Assembly (NCBI GenBank): GCA_023229425.1
Contig: JALNZG010000015.1
Coordinates: 9,090-73,089 of the forward strand
Direction: 5' to 3'
DNA length: 64,000 nucleotides
Source: Ignavibacteriaceae bacterium
GTDB lineage: Bacteria > Bacteroidota > Ignavibacteria > Ignavibacteriales > Ignavibacteriaceae
In this document: positions 17,175-26,357 of the stretch, one piece after another
How positions within the stretch are numbered: the first letter of the stretch is position 1
Layout: every line of letters begins with the position of its first letter
The notes under the pieces: generated by a model
The model's database searches: none
The model's input: the letters and a program-made list of their open reading frames with translations, nothing else
Told to the model about the DNA's origin: nothing
Program-made: the position numbers and the translations under genes

Positions 17175-18842
17175 TTACACTTGTATCACGCCGACTTTAA
17201 ACTCCGACATCTCCGGATTATTATTTGCCGCAGAAAGAGAAACTGAAATAACTTTTCGTGTTTCCACCGGATTGATTATTTCATCAATCCAAAGACGAGC
17301 TGCAGCATAAAGCGGAAAACTTTTTTCATCATAAGATTTATGAATATCGCTCAACAATTTTTTCTTATCAACGTCAGAAAAAGTTTTATTTTCTAACTCT
17401 GTACTTGAAGAGAGTTGTTTAAGTTTTATATCGAGTAGAACACTGCTTGCCTGCTGACCACCCATCACAGAAATTTTAGCATTGGGATAAGCAAAAATAA
17501 ATCGCGGGTCGTAAGCTTTTCCGCACATCGCGTAATTTCCGGCGCCAAAACTATTCCCAACGATAATGGTAATTTTCGGAACAACAGAATTTGCAACTGC
17601 ATTTACCATCTTTGCGCCGTCTTTAATTATTCCGCCATGTTCGGCGCGGCTGCCAACCATAAATCCTGTTACATCTTGAAAAAAAACGAGAGGAATTTTT
17701 CGCTGGTTACAATTCATAATAAACCGTGCGGCTTTATCGGCGCTGTCGGAATAAATTACACCGCCAACTTGCATCTCACCGGACTCTGTCTTTACAACTG
17801 CCCGTTGATTTGCCACTATGCCAACAGCCCAACCGTCAATGCGCGCGTAAGCAGTAATTAAAGTTTTTCCGTAACCGGCTTTATATTCATCAAGTTCGGA
17901 ATTATCTACAATGCGGGCGAGTAATTCGTACGTATCATAATTTTTAATCGGGTCTTCCGGTAAAATTCCGAGGATTTCTTTTTCACTGAATAGGGGGGAA
18001 GTGCTTTCAGCTCTATTAAAATTTGCTTTTTGTTGATGCGGAAATTTATCAACGAGACTTCTGATTTGCTTTAAACATTCATCATCATTTTTACAAATGT
18101 AATCGGTAACTCCGGAAATATTTGATTGAACTCTTGCACCTCCGAGTGAATCATTATCAATCACTTCACCGATTGCCGCTTTAACCAAATGAGAGCCGGC
18201 AAGAAAAACCGAACCTTCACCTTCAACAATCAACGCTTCGTCGCTCATAATAGGAAGATAAGCGCCACCCGCAACACATGGTCCCATGATTGCAGAAATC
18301 TGTGGGATTCCCATAGCAGAAATTTTTGCGTTGTTGCGAAAGATTCTGCCAAAGTGTTCTTTGTCGGGAAAAATTTCATCTTGCAATGGAAGAAAAACTC
18401 CGGCGCTATCAACCAAATAAATTAACGGTAAACGGTTCTCCATTGCAATTTCTTGCGCGCGGAGATTTTTTTTGCACGTTATCGGAAACCACGCTCCGGC
18501 TTTTACCGTTGCATCATTCGCAACGATAATGCATTCGTGTCTGTGAACTTTCCCGATTCCGAATATCGTTCCTGACGAAGGCGCGCCGCCGTATTCTTCA
18601 TACATTCCATATGCCGCAAAAGTATTTAATTCGAAGAAGGAAGAATCTAAATCGATTAATTTTGCTATTCGCTCGCGGGCGGTAAGTTTTCCTTTGGCTT
18701 TGTGTTTTACGATTGAATTTTCTCCACCGCCGAGCTTTACTTTTGCACGTTCGGCTTCAATTTTTCGAAGAAGATTTTTATAATAATCTTCCTGTTGAAG
18801 AAAAAGTTTGTTTGATTTTAGTTCGGTTCCGATTTTTTTCAT
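17175..18842 (-). CDS. Acyl-CoA carboxylase carboxyltransferase subunit (methylcrotonyl-CoA type)
   Basis: This crotonase-fold carboxyltransferase has 555 residues from the ATG at 18842; an upstream ATG at 18866 adds eight poorly conserved residues. KLTARERI near the N-terminus, IFPDKEHFGRIFRN, CVAGGAYLPIMSDEALIVEG and the later QDVTGFMVGS and GNSFGAGNYAMCG segments match the beta subunit of 3-methylcrotonyl-CoA carboxylase more closely than propionyl-CoA carboxylase. It would act in leucine breakdown with a biotin-carrying alpha subunit, which is not in the window. Next to it are an acyl-CoA dehydrogenase and meaB, which fits branched-chain acyl-CoA oxidation. Confidence 0.85.
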   Translation of the reverse strand: MKKIGTELKSNKLFLQQEDYYKNLLRKIEAERAKVKLGGGENSIVKHKAKGKLTARERIAKLIDLDSSFFELNTFAAYGMYEEYGGAPSSGTIFGIGKVHRHECIIVANDATVKAGAWFPITCKKNLRAQEIAMENRLPLIYLVDSAGVFLPLQDEIFPDKEHFGRIFRNNAKISAMGIPQISAIMGPCVAGGAYLPIMSDEALIVEGEGSVFLAGSHLVKAAIGEVIDNDSLGGARVQSNISGVTDYICKNDDECLKQIRSLVDKFPHQQKANFNRAESTSPLFSEKEILGILPEDPIKNYDTYELLARIVDNSELDEYKAGYGKTLITAYARIDGWAVGIVANQRAVVKTESGEMQVGGVIYSDSADKAARFIMNCNQRKIPLVFFQDVTGFMVGSRAEHGGIIKDGAKMVNAVANSVVPKITIIVGNSFGAGNYAMCGKAYDPRFIFAYPNAKISVMGGQQASSVLLDIKLKQLSSSTELENKTFSDVDKKKLLSDIHKSYDEKSFPLYAAARLWIDEIINPVETRKVISVSLSAANNNPEMSEFKVGVIQV

Positions 18843-18865
18843 AAGAATTCCATATACACAAATCA

Positions 18866-18960
18866 ATAATTAGGAATTACGAATTGGTTCTAATTCCAAT
18901 TAAAATAAACTATAGATCACAAAAAGCAAAAAAATTCCTAATTCGTAATTCGTAATTATT
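18866..18960. repeat. Inverted pair of AATTAGG/AATTACG repeats
   Basis: The segment 18866-18886 (aataattaggaattacgaat and one more base) and the segment 18932-18960 (aattcctaattcgtaattcg and on to attatt) are near-complementary. They enclose an AT-rich 45-base loop between the acyl-CoA dehydrogenase and carboxylase genes. The unit is the same 7-mer as at 15138 and 29881. The arms could form a hairpin in the transcript. Confidence 0.7.
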
Positions 18961-20113
18961 TTAAGAGTTCTCTTGCAATAACAAGTTTTTGAATTTCCGA
19001 AGTTCCTTCACCGATAGTTAAGAGTTTTACGTCACGGTAAAATTTTTCAACCGGATAATCTTTTATAAATCCGTAACCACCGAAAATTTGCACGGCATCA
19101 TTTGCAACTTTTTCCGCCATTTCACTTGCAAAAAGTTTCGCCATTGCAGCTTCTTTTATATTGGATAATCCTTTGTCTTTAATAGAAGCGGCTTTAAATG
19201 TCATCGCCCGTGCAGCGCCAATATTGGTTGCCATCTCGGCAAGTTTAAATTGAATTCCTTGAAATTCGTTAATGGTTTTGCCAAATTGTTTTCGCTCGGA
19301 AGAATAATGGAGAGCCGCATTGAGCGCACCTTGAGCCAATCCAACGCTAAGTGCAGCAATAGAAATTCTTCCGCCTTCCAGCACTTTCATCGCCTGGATG
19401 AACCCTTCTCCTTCAACACCGATCAAGTTTTCTTTTGGAACTTTACAATTATCGAATGAAAGTTGAGTTGTATCACTTGCACGCATTCCCAATTTATTTT
19501 CCTTTTTTCCGATGATCAAACCTTCAAAATTCTTTTCTAAAATAAAAGCGGAAATTCCTTTTTTCATTTTTGATTTATCGGTAATTGCCATAACCACGTA
19601 AGTTCCGGCGACAGTACCGTGAGTGGTAAAAGTTTTGCCGCCGTTGAGATAATAGAAATCACCTTTTAACTCTGCTGTAGAAATTAAACTTGCCGCATCA
19701 CTGCCGGAGACCGATTCTGTAAGCCCCCAAGCGCCGATAACTTTGCCACTCGTTAAACCGGGTAAATATTTTTTCCTTTGTTCTTCGTTTCCAAAAAGAT
19801 TAATGTGGTTAGTACAAAGCCCATTATGAGCCGCAACCGAAAGTGCGATAGACGGATCAACTTTGGCCAGCTCCTCTATGATAAGTGCATATTCTGTGTA
19901 TCCCAAATTTGCACCACCATAAATATCGGGAACAAGAATTCCCATCAATCCAAGTTCGCCGAGTTGTTCCATTATTTCAAAAGGAAAAGTCTGTGATTCG
20001 TCAAATTCCATCACACGCGGCTTAATAACTTTTTCTGCAAACTCTTTAACCGTTTGTTTAATAGCAAACTGTTCTTCGCTAAACTGAAGAAGAAATTGAC
20101 TTTGTGCTTCCAT
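18956..20113 (-). CDS. Acyl-CoA dehydrogenase
   Basis: This FAD-dependent acyl-CoA dehydrogenase of 385 residues has the usual order of helical, beta and helical domains. Signatures are GAWGLTESVSGSDAAS, ATRG-like FAD contacts in ERKQFGKTINEFQ, and the C-terminal QIFGGYGFIKDYPVEKFYRDVK with the IGEGTSEIQ ending; the catalytic Glu would be in the YPVEKFYRD/EGTSE region. The substrate cannot be told from sequence, though the neighbours suggest a short or branched-chain acyl-CoA. Its start overlaps the 3' end of meaB by 35 bases, and no nearer start keeps the N-terminal helix. Confidence 0.92.
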   Translation of the reverse strand: MEAQSQFLLQFSEEQFAIKQTVKEFAEKVIKPRVMEFDESQTFPFEIMEQLGELGLMGILVPDIYGGANLGYTEYALIIEELAKVDPSIALSVAAHNGLCTNHINLFGNEEQRKKYLPGLTSGKVIGAWGLTESVSGSDAASLISTAELKGDFYYLNGGKTFTTHGTVAGTYVVMAITDKSKMKKGISAFILEKNFEGLIIGKKENKLGMRASDTTQLSFDNCKVPKENLIGVEGEGFIQAMKVLEGGRISIAALSVGLAQGALNAALHYSSERKQFGKTINEFQGIQFKLAEMATNIGAARAMTFKAASIKDKGLSNIKEAAMAKLFASEMAEKVANDAVQIFGGYGFIKDYPVEKFYRDVKLLTIGEGTSEIQKLVIARELLK

Positions 20114-21080
20114 TATCGTCCTTGTGGGAGAGGTTTAGTTTGAATGTATTTAAAATTTCATCCGCTATTGTGTAAGGGGAAATCTTCTGTTCAAATGATT
20201 TTTCTATAAGTTGTTCAAATGAAAAAACATTTTCTTGTTTCCAAAGTTCTTGTGTAAGTTTTTCTTCAACTATCTCTTTTATACGGTCTTTGGTTCGTTG
20301 AATTCTTTTCTTGGCGAGAAGATCAAATTTTTCAAGATGAGATTGATGCCGCGCAATTTCCAAAGCTATCTCTTCAATTCCAATATTTTCTTGTGCAATG
20401 GTTTTAACGATCTCCGGCAAAAAAGTTTTTTCGTCATGATACCTCAAACTTAAAATGGTTCTTAATGAATTAACCGCTTGCTCTGCCGCGGGTCTATCGC
20501 ATTTATTCACAACAAAAAAATCAGCGATCTCCATCAAACCGGCTTTCATCGCTTGCACTGAATCGCCTGATTCAGGAACGAGCACAACCATAGTTGTGTC
20601 GGCAGCTTTAACAATATCAAGTTCAGACTGCCCTACTCCTACAGTCTCAAGGATAATATAATCATATCCGGCGGCATCTAAAATATCTGCGGTGTCGATT
20701 GCCTTTCTACATAATCCTCCAAGACTTCCGCGCGTTGCCATACTTCGAATAAAAATATTTTCATTTTTCCCGATGTCTGACATTCTTACTCTATCGCCCA
20801 ATAAAGCGCCGCCCGTAAATGGACTTGTTGGATCAACGGCAATGATGGCAACACTCTTACCATTTTGCAGATACAGCTTTGCCAGATGATTCGTGATCGT
20901 GCTTTTGCCTGCGCCGGGTGGACCGGTTATTCCTATTCGATATGCTAAACCGGAATTTTGGTGTACTTTTTTTAATATTTCTTCTGCTTGCGGATATTCA
21001 GATTCTACGTACGAAATTGCCCGCGCAATTATTCGTTTGTTTTTTTTGAGTAGTTCAGGAAATAAAAAATCGGCATCCAT
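20079..21080 (-). CDS. meaB: MeaB/ArgK-type GTPase, methylmalonyl-CoA mutase chaperone
   Basis: The 333-residue G3E-family GTPase has P-loop GPPGAGKST at 53-61, AVDPTSPFTGGALLGDR (switch region), ETVGVGQSE and the NKCD specificity motif. MeaB protects and reloads methylmalonyl-CoA mutase, the B12 enzyme that ends propionyl-CoA metabolism. The mutase genes are not in the window. It lies six bases after nadD and overlaps the dehydrogenase gene, consistent with a branched-chain/propionate operon. Confidence 0.92.
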   Translation of the reverse strand: MDADFLFPELLKKNKRIIARAISYVESEYPQAEEILKKVHQNSGLAYRIGITGPPGAGKSTITNHLAKLYLQNGKSVAIIAVDPTSPFTGGALLGDRVRMSDIGKNENIFIRSMATRGSLGGLCRKAIDTADILDAAGYDYIILETVGVGQSELDIVKAADTTMVVLVPESGDSVQAMKAGLMEIADFFVVNKCDRPAAEQAVNSLRTILSLRYHDEKTFLPEIVKTIAQENIGIEEIALEIARHQSHLEKFDLLAKKRIQRTKDRIKEIVEEKLTQELWKQENVFSFEQLIEKSFEQKISPYTIADEILNTFKLNLSHKDDNGSTKSISSSV

Positions 21081-21086
21081 TCAAGT

Positions 21087-21662
21087 CTATCTGTAGAGAT
21101 TATTTTTTAAAATATATTCTTTTGCCGCATAGGTGACCATAAAATCAATAGGCAAATCATTGCTAACACGTTTACGAATATACGTTGAACTCAGTTCAAC
21201 ATACGGCGATTGAATAATTGCCGCCATTTCATAGTATTTATGTTTGTATTCAATTTCTTTATCAATGATACGTTTCATAACCACAACATTCGTCAGGTTA
21301 AAGAGTTCATCCGGTTCTTTCCAAGAATCGAAAACAATGAGGTTGTCAAATCCGATGATGAGGTCAATATAATCATATTGTTTTTTTAGTTCTCTTACGG
21401 TATCAATTGTAAAAGAAATCTCTCCCCGGTTTAATTCGATTTCAGAATATGAAAATTGTTTTTGATACTGTATAGATAACTTCAAAATTTCAAGCCGATG
21501 TTTGGGGGCGGAGTTTTGAGTTTGACGTTTATGGGGTGAAAGGTAACAAGGAATAAAAATTATTTTATCGAGTTTTCTAATTTCAAGTAAAGATTGAGCC
21601 GTAATTAGGTGTCCAATATGAATCGGGTCAAAAGTTCCGCCAAAAATACCGATGCGTTCCAT
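21087..21662 (-). CDS. nadD: NadD, nicotinate-nucleotide adenylyltransferase
   Basis: NadD makes nicotinic acid adenine dinucleotide in NAD synthesis. The nucleotidyltransferase motif GGTFDPIHIGH is at residues 8-18, and the C-terminal ISSTxIR-like element appears as LSSTYIRKR. The length of 191 residues is normal. The gene abuts the preceding hypothetical gene with no gap. Confidence 0.93.
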   Translation of the reverse strand: MERIGIFGGTFDPIHIGHLITAQSLLEIRKLDKIIFIPCYLSPHKRQTQNSAPKHRLEILKLSIQYQKQFSYSEIELNRGEISFTIDTVRELKKQYDYIDLIIGFDNLIVFDSWKEPDELFNLTNVVVMKRIIDKEIEYKHKYYEMAAIIQSPYVELSSTYIRKRVSNDLPIDFMVTYAAKEYILKNNLYR

Positions 21663-22364
21663 TCAGAGTAGTTCCTTATATTCAATGAAGAGATGAGTAA
21701 AGCGATCGTGCATCTGCTTGCTGCAGCAAGTGTAGTTTTCCTTACGCGAAAGCATTTTATATAATTCTTTAAAGTCATTTCCATGGACCAATGAGAATAC
21801 GTTTTTAAGTTGATATAATTGATAGTTCAAACCGCATAATTTTTTAAGCGCGGAATCGCAGACAAAATTTTTCTTGTGGATCAACTTGGGTATTTCATTT
21901 TGAAATTTGTTTGCAGCAAACAATACAATTTTATTGTGAAGCGATTTTTTCAATATCAAAATGTCATCTTCTAATAACAGAAGATCCAGAATTTGTAAAA
22001 TGTCAAACGTGGTTAGTCCAACAAAATCCGGACGGATGAAAATAAAATTCTTTGCATCCGATTTTCTTTTATCAAATATAGAAACGAAATCATTTCTAAA
22101 AGTGTCTTTATCAAAATAAAATACATTATCTGAGAAGAATTGAGAGGAGGTGTCTTCTGTTAGAATATCTTTATCTTTTTCATTAAGGCAAAGAAACAGA
22201 TCTTCTTTAGGAAATACTGTAGAAAAAATTTCATATAAATTTTGTAGCAAAGTTACATAAAGAAAAGAGGAATCCGCTTTGCTAAAATTCGGGTACAACT
22301 GGCAATAGTCGTGATTGAAAATAGGATCGGATTGTACGAAAAAAATATTTGTTGAGCTTATCAT
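21663..22364 (-). CDS. Unknown protein, possibly a degenerate DUF2064-like fold
   Basis: I do not recognise this 233-residue protein with confidence. It has no signal peptide or membrane helix. The segment FIFIRPDFVGLTTFDILQIL followed by LLLEDDILILKKS and IVLFAANK is reminiscent of the GSDCP...DGGYYLIG core of DUF2064 glycosyltransferase-like proteins, but the key residues are not conserved. Cysteines cluster near the C-terminus (CCSK). It is one base from the PrsW-like gene and directly abuts nadD, so it is surely co-translated with them. Confidence 0.4.
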   Translation of the reverse strand: MISSTNIFFVQSDPIFNHDYCQLYPNFSKADSSFLYVTLLQNLYEIFSTVFPKEDLFLCLNEKDKDILTEDTSSQFFSDNVFYFDKDTFRNDFVSIFDKRKSDAKNFIFIRPDFVGLTTFDILQILDLLLLEDDILILKKSLHNKIVLFAANKFQNEIPKLIHKKNFVCDSALKKLCGLNYQLYQLKNVFSLVHGNDFKELYKMLSRKENYTCCSKQMHDRFTHLFIEYKELL

Positions 22365-22365
22365 G

Positions 22366-23313
22366 CTAACTTATTCCATTTAGTAACTGCATTAATGCAG
22401 AGCGGTAAAAAGTTACTTCTGTTTCATACACCACTTTGTTTTTTCCGGTTGAATTCCGTAATTGCATTTTTCTGAAAGCAAGTGCAGTAGCAATTTTGAT
22501 ATAGGCTTTTCTGATTCGCTCATCAACCCAACCTTTTTGTTCCCTTTGAATTGAGCTTAAAATAGTTACATGTTCAAAGGGTAAGATTTCGTGTTCTGCT
22601 TCATCGTACAATTCGCGGAAAATAATTTTTGCATCCGATTTAACTGCCAGCTTGAAGGTAACGATAAACAATAAAATTGATCCGGATAAAAATAAAAATC
22701 CAAGTAAGGAAGTTTGCGAAAAACTGACCGTGAAATTCCATGCGAAATGAATAAACATTGCTAAAACTAAACCAATAGGTGGAAATACTATTTTGAATAT
22801 TAAAGGTTTAAATTTTGCATACCCCAAAAATGCACCGAATGATGCAGTTGCTACGCAGTGCATCACCGCTGTAAATGAAGTTCTAACTAAGACGAGCATC
22901 AACCAGTTGTCGAACGTTTTGCCGTAGCTTAAAAAGTAAGTAAAATTTTCCGTCATCCCGAAACCCAAACCGATCGCTCCTCCATAGACAATTCCATCTG
23001 TAACATTATCAAATTTCCGGTTGGAGATTGTGAAAAGAAGAAACATTCCTTTGGTAATTTCTTCAATAAACGGGGCGACCATAATGGTTTCTGTTCTATG
23101 TCGAATCTCAGGGTCGTGAATTGAAAAAGATAAGAAAAAGCTAAAGATATAACTGCCAAGAAGTGCAAGGATAATAGCGCCGATAGCGCCCCAAAGAAAG
23201 TGTTTTAGATATAATCCCACCGGTTCACGGTCAAACCGGTCGAACTTCCACATAAAGAAAAGATAGAAAGCAATGGGAATAAAAGCTGCTAATGCTGAAG
23301 CAAAAACAGGCAT
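22366..23313 (-). CDS. PrsW-family intramembrane metalloprotease
   Basis: This is a 315-residue membrane protein with about eight helices. The PrsW signatures are present: EExxK-like FIEEITKG, a helix with MHCVATASFGAFLGYAKFK, and HFAWNF near the end of the core. PrsW proteases cut anti-sigma factors in Firmicutes; the target here is unknown. A soluble C-terminal tail of about 100 residues follows the helices. It lies two bases from the ABC permease gene. Confidence 0.82.
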   Translation of the reverse strand: MPVFASALAAFIPIAFYLFFMWKFDRFDREPVGLYLKHFLWGAIGAIILALLGSYIFSFFLSFSIHDPEIRHRTETIMVAPFIEEITKGMFLLFTISNRKFDNVTDGIVYGGAIGLGFGMTENFTYFLSYGKTFDNWLMLVLVRTSFTAVMHCVATASFGAFLGYAKFKPLIFKIVFPPIGLVLAMFIHFAWNFTVSFSQTSLLGFLFLSGSILLFIVTFKLAVKSDAKIIFRELYDEAEHEILPFEHVTILSSIQREQKGWVDERIRKAYIKIATALAFRKMQLRNSTGKNKVVYETEVTFYRSALMQLLNGIS

Positions 23314-23315
23314 TG

Positions 23316-24563
23316 TTATTCTTTCTCTCTAAGCCAGGCGAAGAGCTCTTTTAAGTTGGGCATTTTTCCATACGACAAAATTCCGATCCTGAATATTTTT
23401 GAAGAAACTTTTATCACCAAATAAATTGAAAGAATTAATTCCAATAACGTAGCTAAAATTTCTATAGTTGAAATCGGAGCGGAGTTTAAACGTAAAATCA
23501 TTACGCCAGGCGTAGTTAAAGGGATATAAGAAAAAACTCTAATTAAAAGTGAATCCGGATTTTGCATTGCCGGAATCATTATTACAATCGGTGAAATAGT
23601 GATCATCGAAAGATAACCTGTTATTTGCTGGGCTTCCTGTTCGGTAGTTACGATTGAACCGACACCGACAAAAATTGCCGTGTAAAGAACAAAACCTAAT
23701 ATGAAATAAACGAAGAGCAAAAATAAATTTTGAAAAGAGGCAAACATTACGATTCCCTGCCCGGCAAAAGCTGTTCCGATTAAAGCCCAAACAACAATTT
23801 GAGAGAGAGTTAAGCCGGAAAGCCCGAGAATTTTTCCTTTCAAAATATCATCCGGCCTACAACTTGAAACAATAATTTCAATTAAGCGGTTTGATTTTTC
23901 TTCCACTAAACTTCTTACAAGCATACCGCCCGAGATCATTATTACCATAAATAAAACCATAATGAAAATAAATGAAGAAAAATACTGGGATTTAAAATCT
24001 GCCGAAGACTCTTTCCCTTTTTCGTCGATCTTTACCGTATTCATTTCAACATTATTAAGCAAATGAGCGACTAACGCCGTATCAATATTGGCTTTCTTAA
24101 ATTCCTGTACACGCCGGATTTTATTAAAACAATCTTCAAATCGCCGGTAATCATTAAAATTCCCAAGACTCAAACTGCGGTACTCGAAAACGATTTCTTT
24201 CTTCCCATTTTCAGAAAGAAAAATATAGCCTTCAATTTTTTTCTTAACTACGTTTCTGTTTGCTTCTGCTTTAAGTGAGTCAGCCTGTTCGTTTTGTTTA
24301 AAAAGGTTGATTATTACATATCGTGGTTGTTTATCCTCTAATTTAAATTCGCTTAATTTTTCGGTAAGAGACGGAAAATATTTTTGAGTATTATCAATAA
24401 TTCCTATTGCCTGGGTAGAAGCGTCATCTTTTTCTACAAAGACACTTGGTAAAATTGAGAAACCCAAGATAATAAGAGGAGTAAGAAAGAAAGAGATAAT
24501 CATCGCTTTGGATTTTATCTTTTCCATGAACTCCCATTTTGCAATGGCTAAAAATTTATTCAT
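23316..24563 (-). CDS. NatB-like ABC-2 transporter permease
   Basis: This 415-residue ABC-2 permease has an N-terminal helix (AMIISFFLTPLIILGF), a large extracytoplasmic domain (~residues 45-190), then five or six helices with the conserved VEEKSNRLIEIIVSSCRPDDILKGKILG stretch, typical of NatB/YhaP exporters. With the ATPase upstream it would export sodium, peptides or another small compound; the substrate is not evident. The gap to the ATPase gene carries AATTCCT-type repeats. Confidence 0.88.
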   Translation of the reverse strand: MNKFLAIAKWEFMEKIKSKAMIISFFLTPLIILGFSILPSVFVEKDDASTQAIGIIDNTQKYFPSLTEKLSEFKLEDKQPRYVIINLFKQNEQADSLKAEANRNVVKKKIEGYIFLSENGKKEIVFEYRSLSLGNFNDYRRFEDCFNKIRRVQEFKKANIDTALVAHLLNNVEMNTVKIDEKGKESSADFKSQYFSSFIFIMVLFMVIMISGGMLVRSLVEEKSNRLIEIIVSSCRPDDILKGKILGLSGLTLSQIVVWALIGTAFAGQGIVMFASFQNLFLLFVYFILGFVLYTAIFVGVGSIVTTEQEAQQITGYLSMITISPIVIMIPAMQNPDSLLIRVFSYIPLTTPGVMILRLNSAPISTIEILATLLELILSIYLVIKVSSKIFRIGILSYGKMPNLKELFAWLREKE

Positions 24564-24597
24564 TCCTAATTCCTTCTGCCGCGGCGGATTGTAATTC

Positions 24598-25485
24598 CTA
24601 ATTTTTAATAGCGTCTATAAAAATTTTATTTAAAGTCGGTTCAATAATAGAAAAATGTTTGATCTCGATTTTGTCAACGATAGACCGAAGGAACAATGAT
24701 GGATTAATGGAATCGTGTAACTGCACTTCGGCATAGTTTTGATACATATCAAGATGTGCAATGTCTTTGTTTTGATTGAGAAATGTTGCGTCTCCTTGAT
24801 ATTCAATTTTAATTGACTGTGTTCCGTACCGGCGTTTAATTTCGCTTAAGTTGCCGCTGCAAACTTCTTTTCCTTTATTGATAAGGAAAATATCATTACA
24901 CAACTTTTCGGCAAAATCCATTTGATGTGTGGAGAGAACAATTATCTTACCGGCATTGGCAAGCGATAATATGGTTTCTTTTATTAATTGTTGGTTGATT
25001 GGGTCAAAACCGGTAAAAGGTTCATCAAGAATTAATATTTTCGGGTCGTGGATTACAGAAGTTATGAATTGAATTTTTTGTTGGTTTCCCTTTGAGAGTT
25101 CTTCAATTTTTTTGTTTTTGGAATCCAAGATATCAAGCTTTTTTAACCATTCAATTGCAAGTTGGGTTGCATTATGCGAAGAAACATTTTTCAATGAAGC
25201 CAAATAAACAATTACATCCAACACACTACTTTTTTTATAGAGCCCGCGCTCTTCTGGCAGGTATCCCGTAACGTTTTGAATTGATCTGTCCATCAGTTTT
25301 CCATCAAAAAGAACTTCTCCTGAAGTTGGCTTTATGATATTTAGAATTACTCTTATGGTAGTAGTTTTTCCGGCGCCGTTCGGACCGATTAATCCAAATA
25401 TTTTCCCCGGCTGAAGCGAAAAGGAAATGTTATCAATAGCGACAGTATTGGTGTACTCTTTACGAAGGTTTTTTACTGTAAGCAT
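24598..25485 (-). CDS. NatA-like ABC transporter ATP-binding protein
   Basis: The 295-residue ABC ATPase has Walker A GPNGAGKTTT, signature SKGNQQKIQF (LSGGQ variant), Walker B ILILDEPFTGFDP and the switch His in STHQMDFAE. A C-terminal ~80-residue extension follows, as in the NatA/YhaQ group. It pairs with the permease encoded immediately downstream. Confidence 0.92.
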   Translation of the reverse strand: MLTVKNLRKEYTNTVAIDNISFSLQPGKIFGLIGPNGAGKTTTIRVILNIIKPTSGEVLFDGKLMDRSIQNVTGYLPEERGLYKKSSVLDVIVYLASLKNVSSHNATQLAIEWLKKLDILDSKNKKIEELSKGNQQKIQFITSVIHDPKILILDEPFTGFDPINQQLIKETILSLANAGKIIVLSTHQMDFAEKLCNDIFLINKGKEVCSGNLSEIKRRYGTQSIKIEYQGDATFLNQNKDIAHLDMYQNYAEVQLHDSINPSLFLRSIVDKIEIKHFSIIEPTLNKIFIDAIKN

Positions 25486-25557
25486 AATCTTTCTTAAAAA
25501 TTTAGATAAGTTATTTCAAATATATGAACTTTGTTTTGTTTACCAAATTGTGGCAAT

Positions 25558-25584
25558 AAAAAACCGAAGGCATCAACCGTCGGT
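25558..25584 (-). terminator. Rho-independent terminator of the HEAT-repeat gene
   Basis: Read on the minus strand, accgacgg pairs with ccttcggt across a six-base loop (one mismatch), and the stem runs into six T. It lies about 80 bases after the HEAT-repeat gene stop and before the ABC ATPase gene. Confidence 0.7.
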
Positions 25585-25661
25585 ATAAATGTTCTAACTT
25601 TCAGAATGTCAGACAAAATATTTGGAAGAAAAATAGTCAGGAGAAGATCATCGGAACAATA

Positions 25662-26057
25662 TTATTTTTCAGTGGCAGATAAGTAAAAATGCAGGCAAAA
25701 TTTTCTTACGAAATCGCTGTGGTCAAAAATACTGCTTTGTCTAACTGCGAAAAGGCTTTTTTCGGTGCCAATTTTAGTTAATGATAACGCCGCCATTACT
25801 CGTAGTCCTTCGCAACAATCGCTATGGAGCAATTTCATTAGCGGGATTACCGCATTTTCGCATTTGTATTCGCCAAGGTAATATGCTGCGCTTTGCATGA
25901 GTCCTTCATTTTTGCTATCGAGAGCAGAAATGAGATTTTGTGTAATTACTGCTTTTTTTGCCGTTACTGCTTCCGGAAGAGTTGGATTGTAAGAAAATCC
26001 TTCGAAAGCGAATAGAAGGATAAAAAAACTTGTTAGCAAAATTGTTAATCGGTTCAT
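25662..26057 (-). CDS. Exported HEAT-repeat protein
   Basis: A signal peptide (about residues 1-22, ending GFSY) is followed by roughly three HEAT-like helical repeats, seen in LMQSAAYYLGEYKCENAVIPLMKLL and LRVMAALSLTKIGTEKSLFAV. The protein has 131 residues, and two Cys follow the second repeat (CCEG). Such repeats usually serve in protein binding; no partner is indicated. It has its own terminator and a long upstream gap, so it is probably a single-gene unit. Confidence 0.75.
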   Translation of the reverse strand: MNRLTILLTSFFILLFAFEGFSYNPTLPEAVTAKKAVITQNLISALDSKNEGLMQSAAYYLGEYKCENAVIPLMKLLHSDCCEGLRVMAALSLTKIGTEKSLFAVRQSSIFDHSDFVRKFCLHFYLSATEK

Positions 26058-26299
26058 GTCAGTCTCCTTTTTTTAATTTTTCCGAACGAAACTTCGAAAA
26101 AAAAATTAATTGAATGTAGCAATTCTCCATAGCAGGAAATATAAAATGATGCAGGGAGCTATTCCATTTTGAATGAAAAATTATGATTTGTTTTTTTTGA
26201 ATTGTTTATGAAATTTACTTTGAGCAGAGAGAAAACTCTAAAAATGACAATTTGAATTGATCACCAGTCAAACTAACGAGAATAACTCCTGCATTATTC

Positions 26300-26331
26300 T
26301 TTGAATTATCTCACCATCATCTTTATATTTG
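26300..26331 (+). promoter_or_regulatory. Bacteroidota-type promoter for purC
   Basis: TTTG at 26300-26303 and TATATTTG at 26324-26331 are separated by 20 bases, fitting the Bacteroidota consensus TTTG-N17-23-TAnnTTTG. Transcription would begin near 26338, just upstream of the chosen TTG start at 26358, and it would exclude the earlier in-frame TTG at 26301. Confidence 0.6.
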
Positions 26332-26357
26332 ATTTACCATTTAAAGGAATTAAACAA

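Noticed and set aside
26301..26357. Longer purC starting at TTG 26301
   Set aside because: It would add a hydrophobic 19-residue peptide foreign to the family and would start inside the promoter; the TTG at 26358 has a ribosome site and gives the normal N-terminus.
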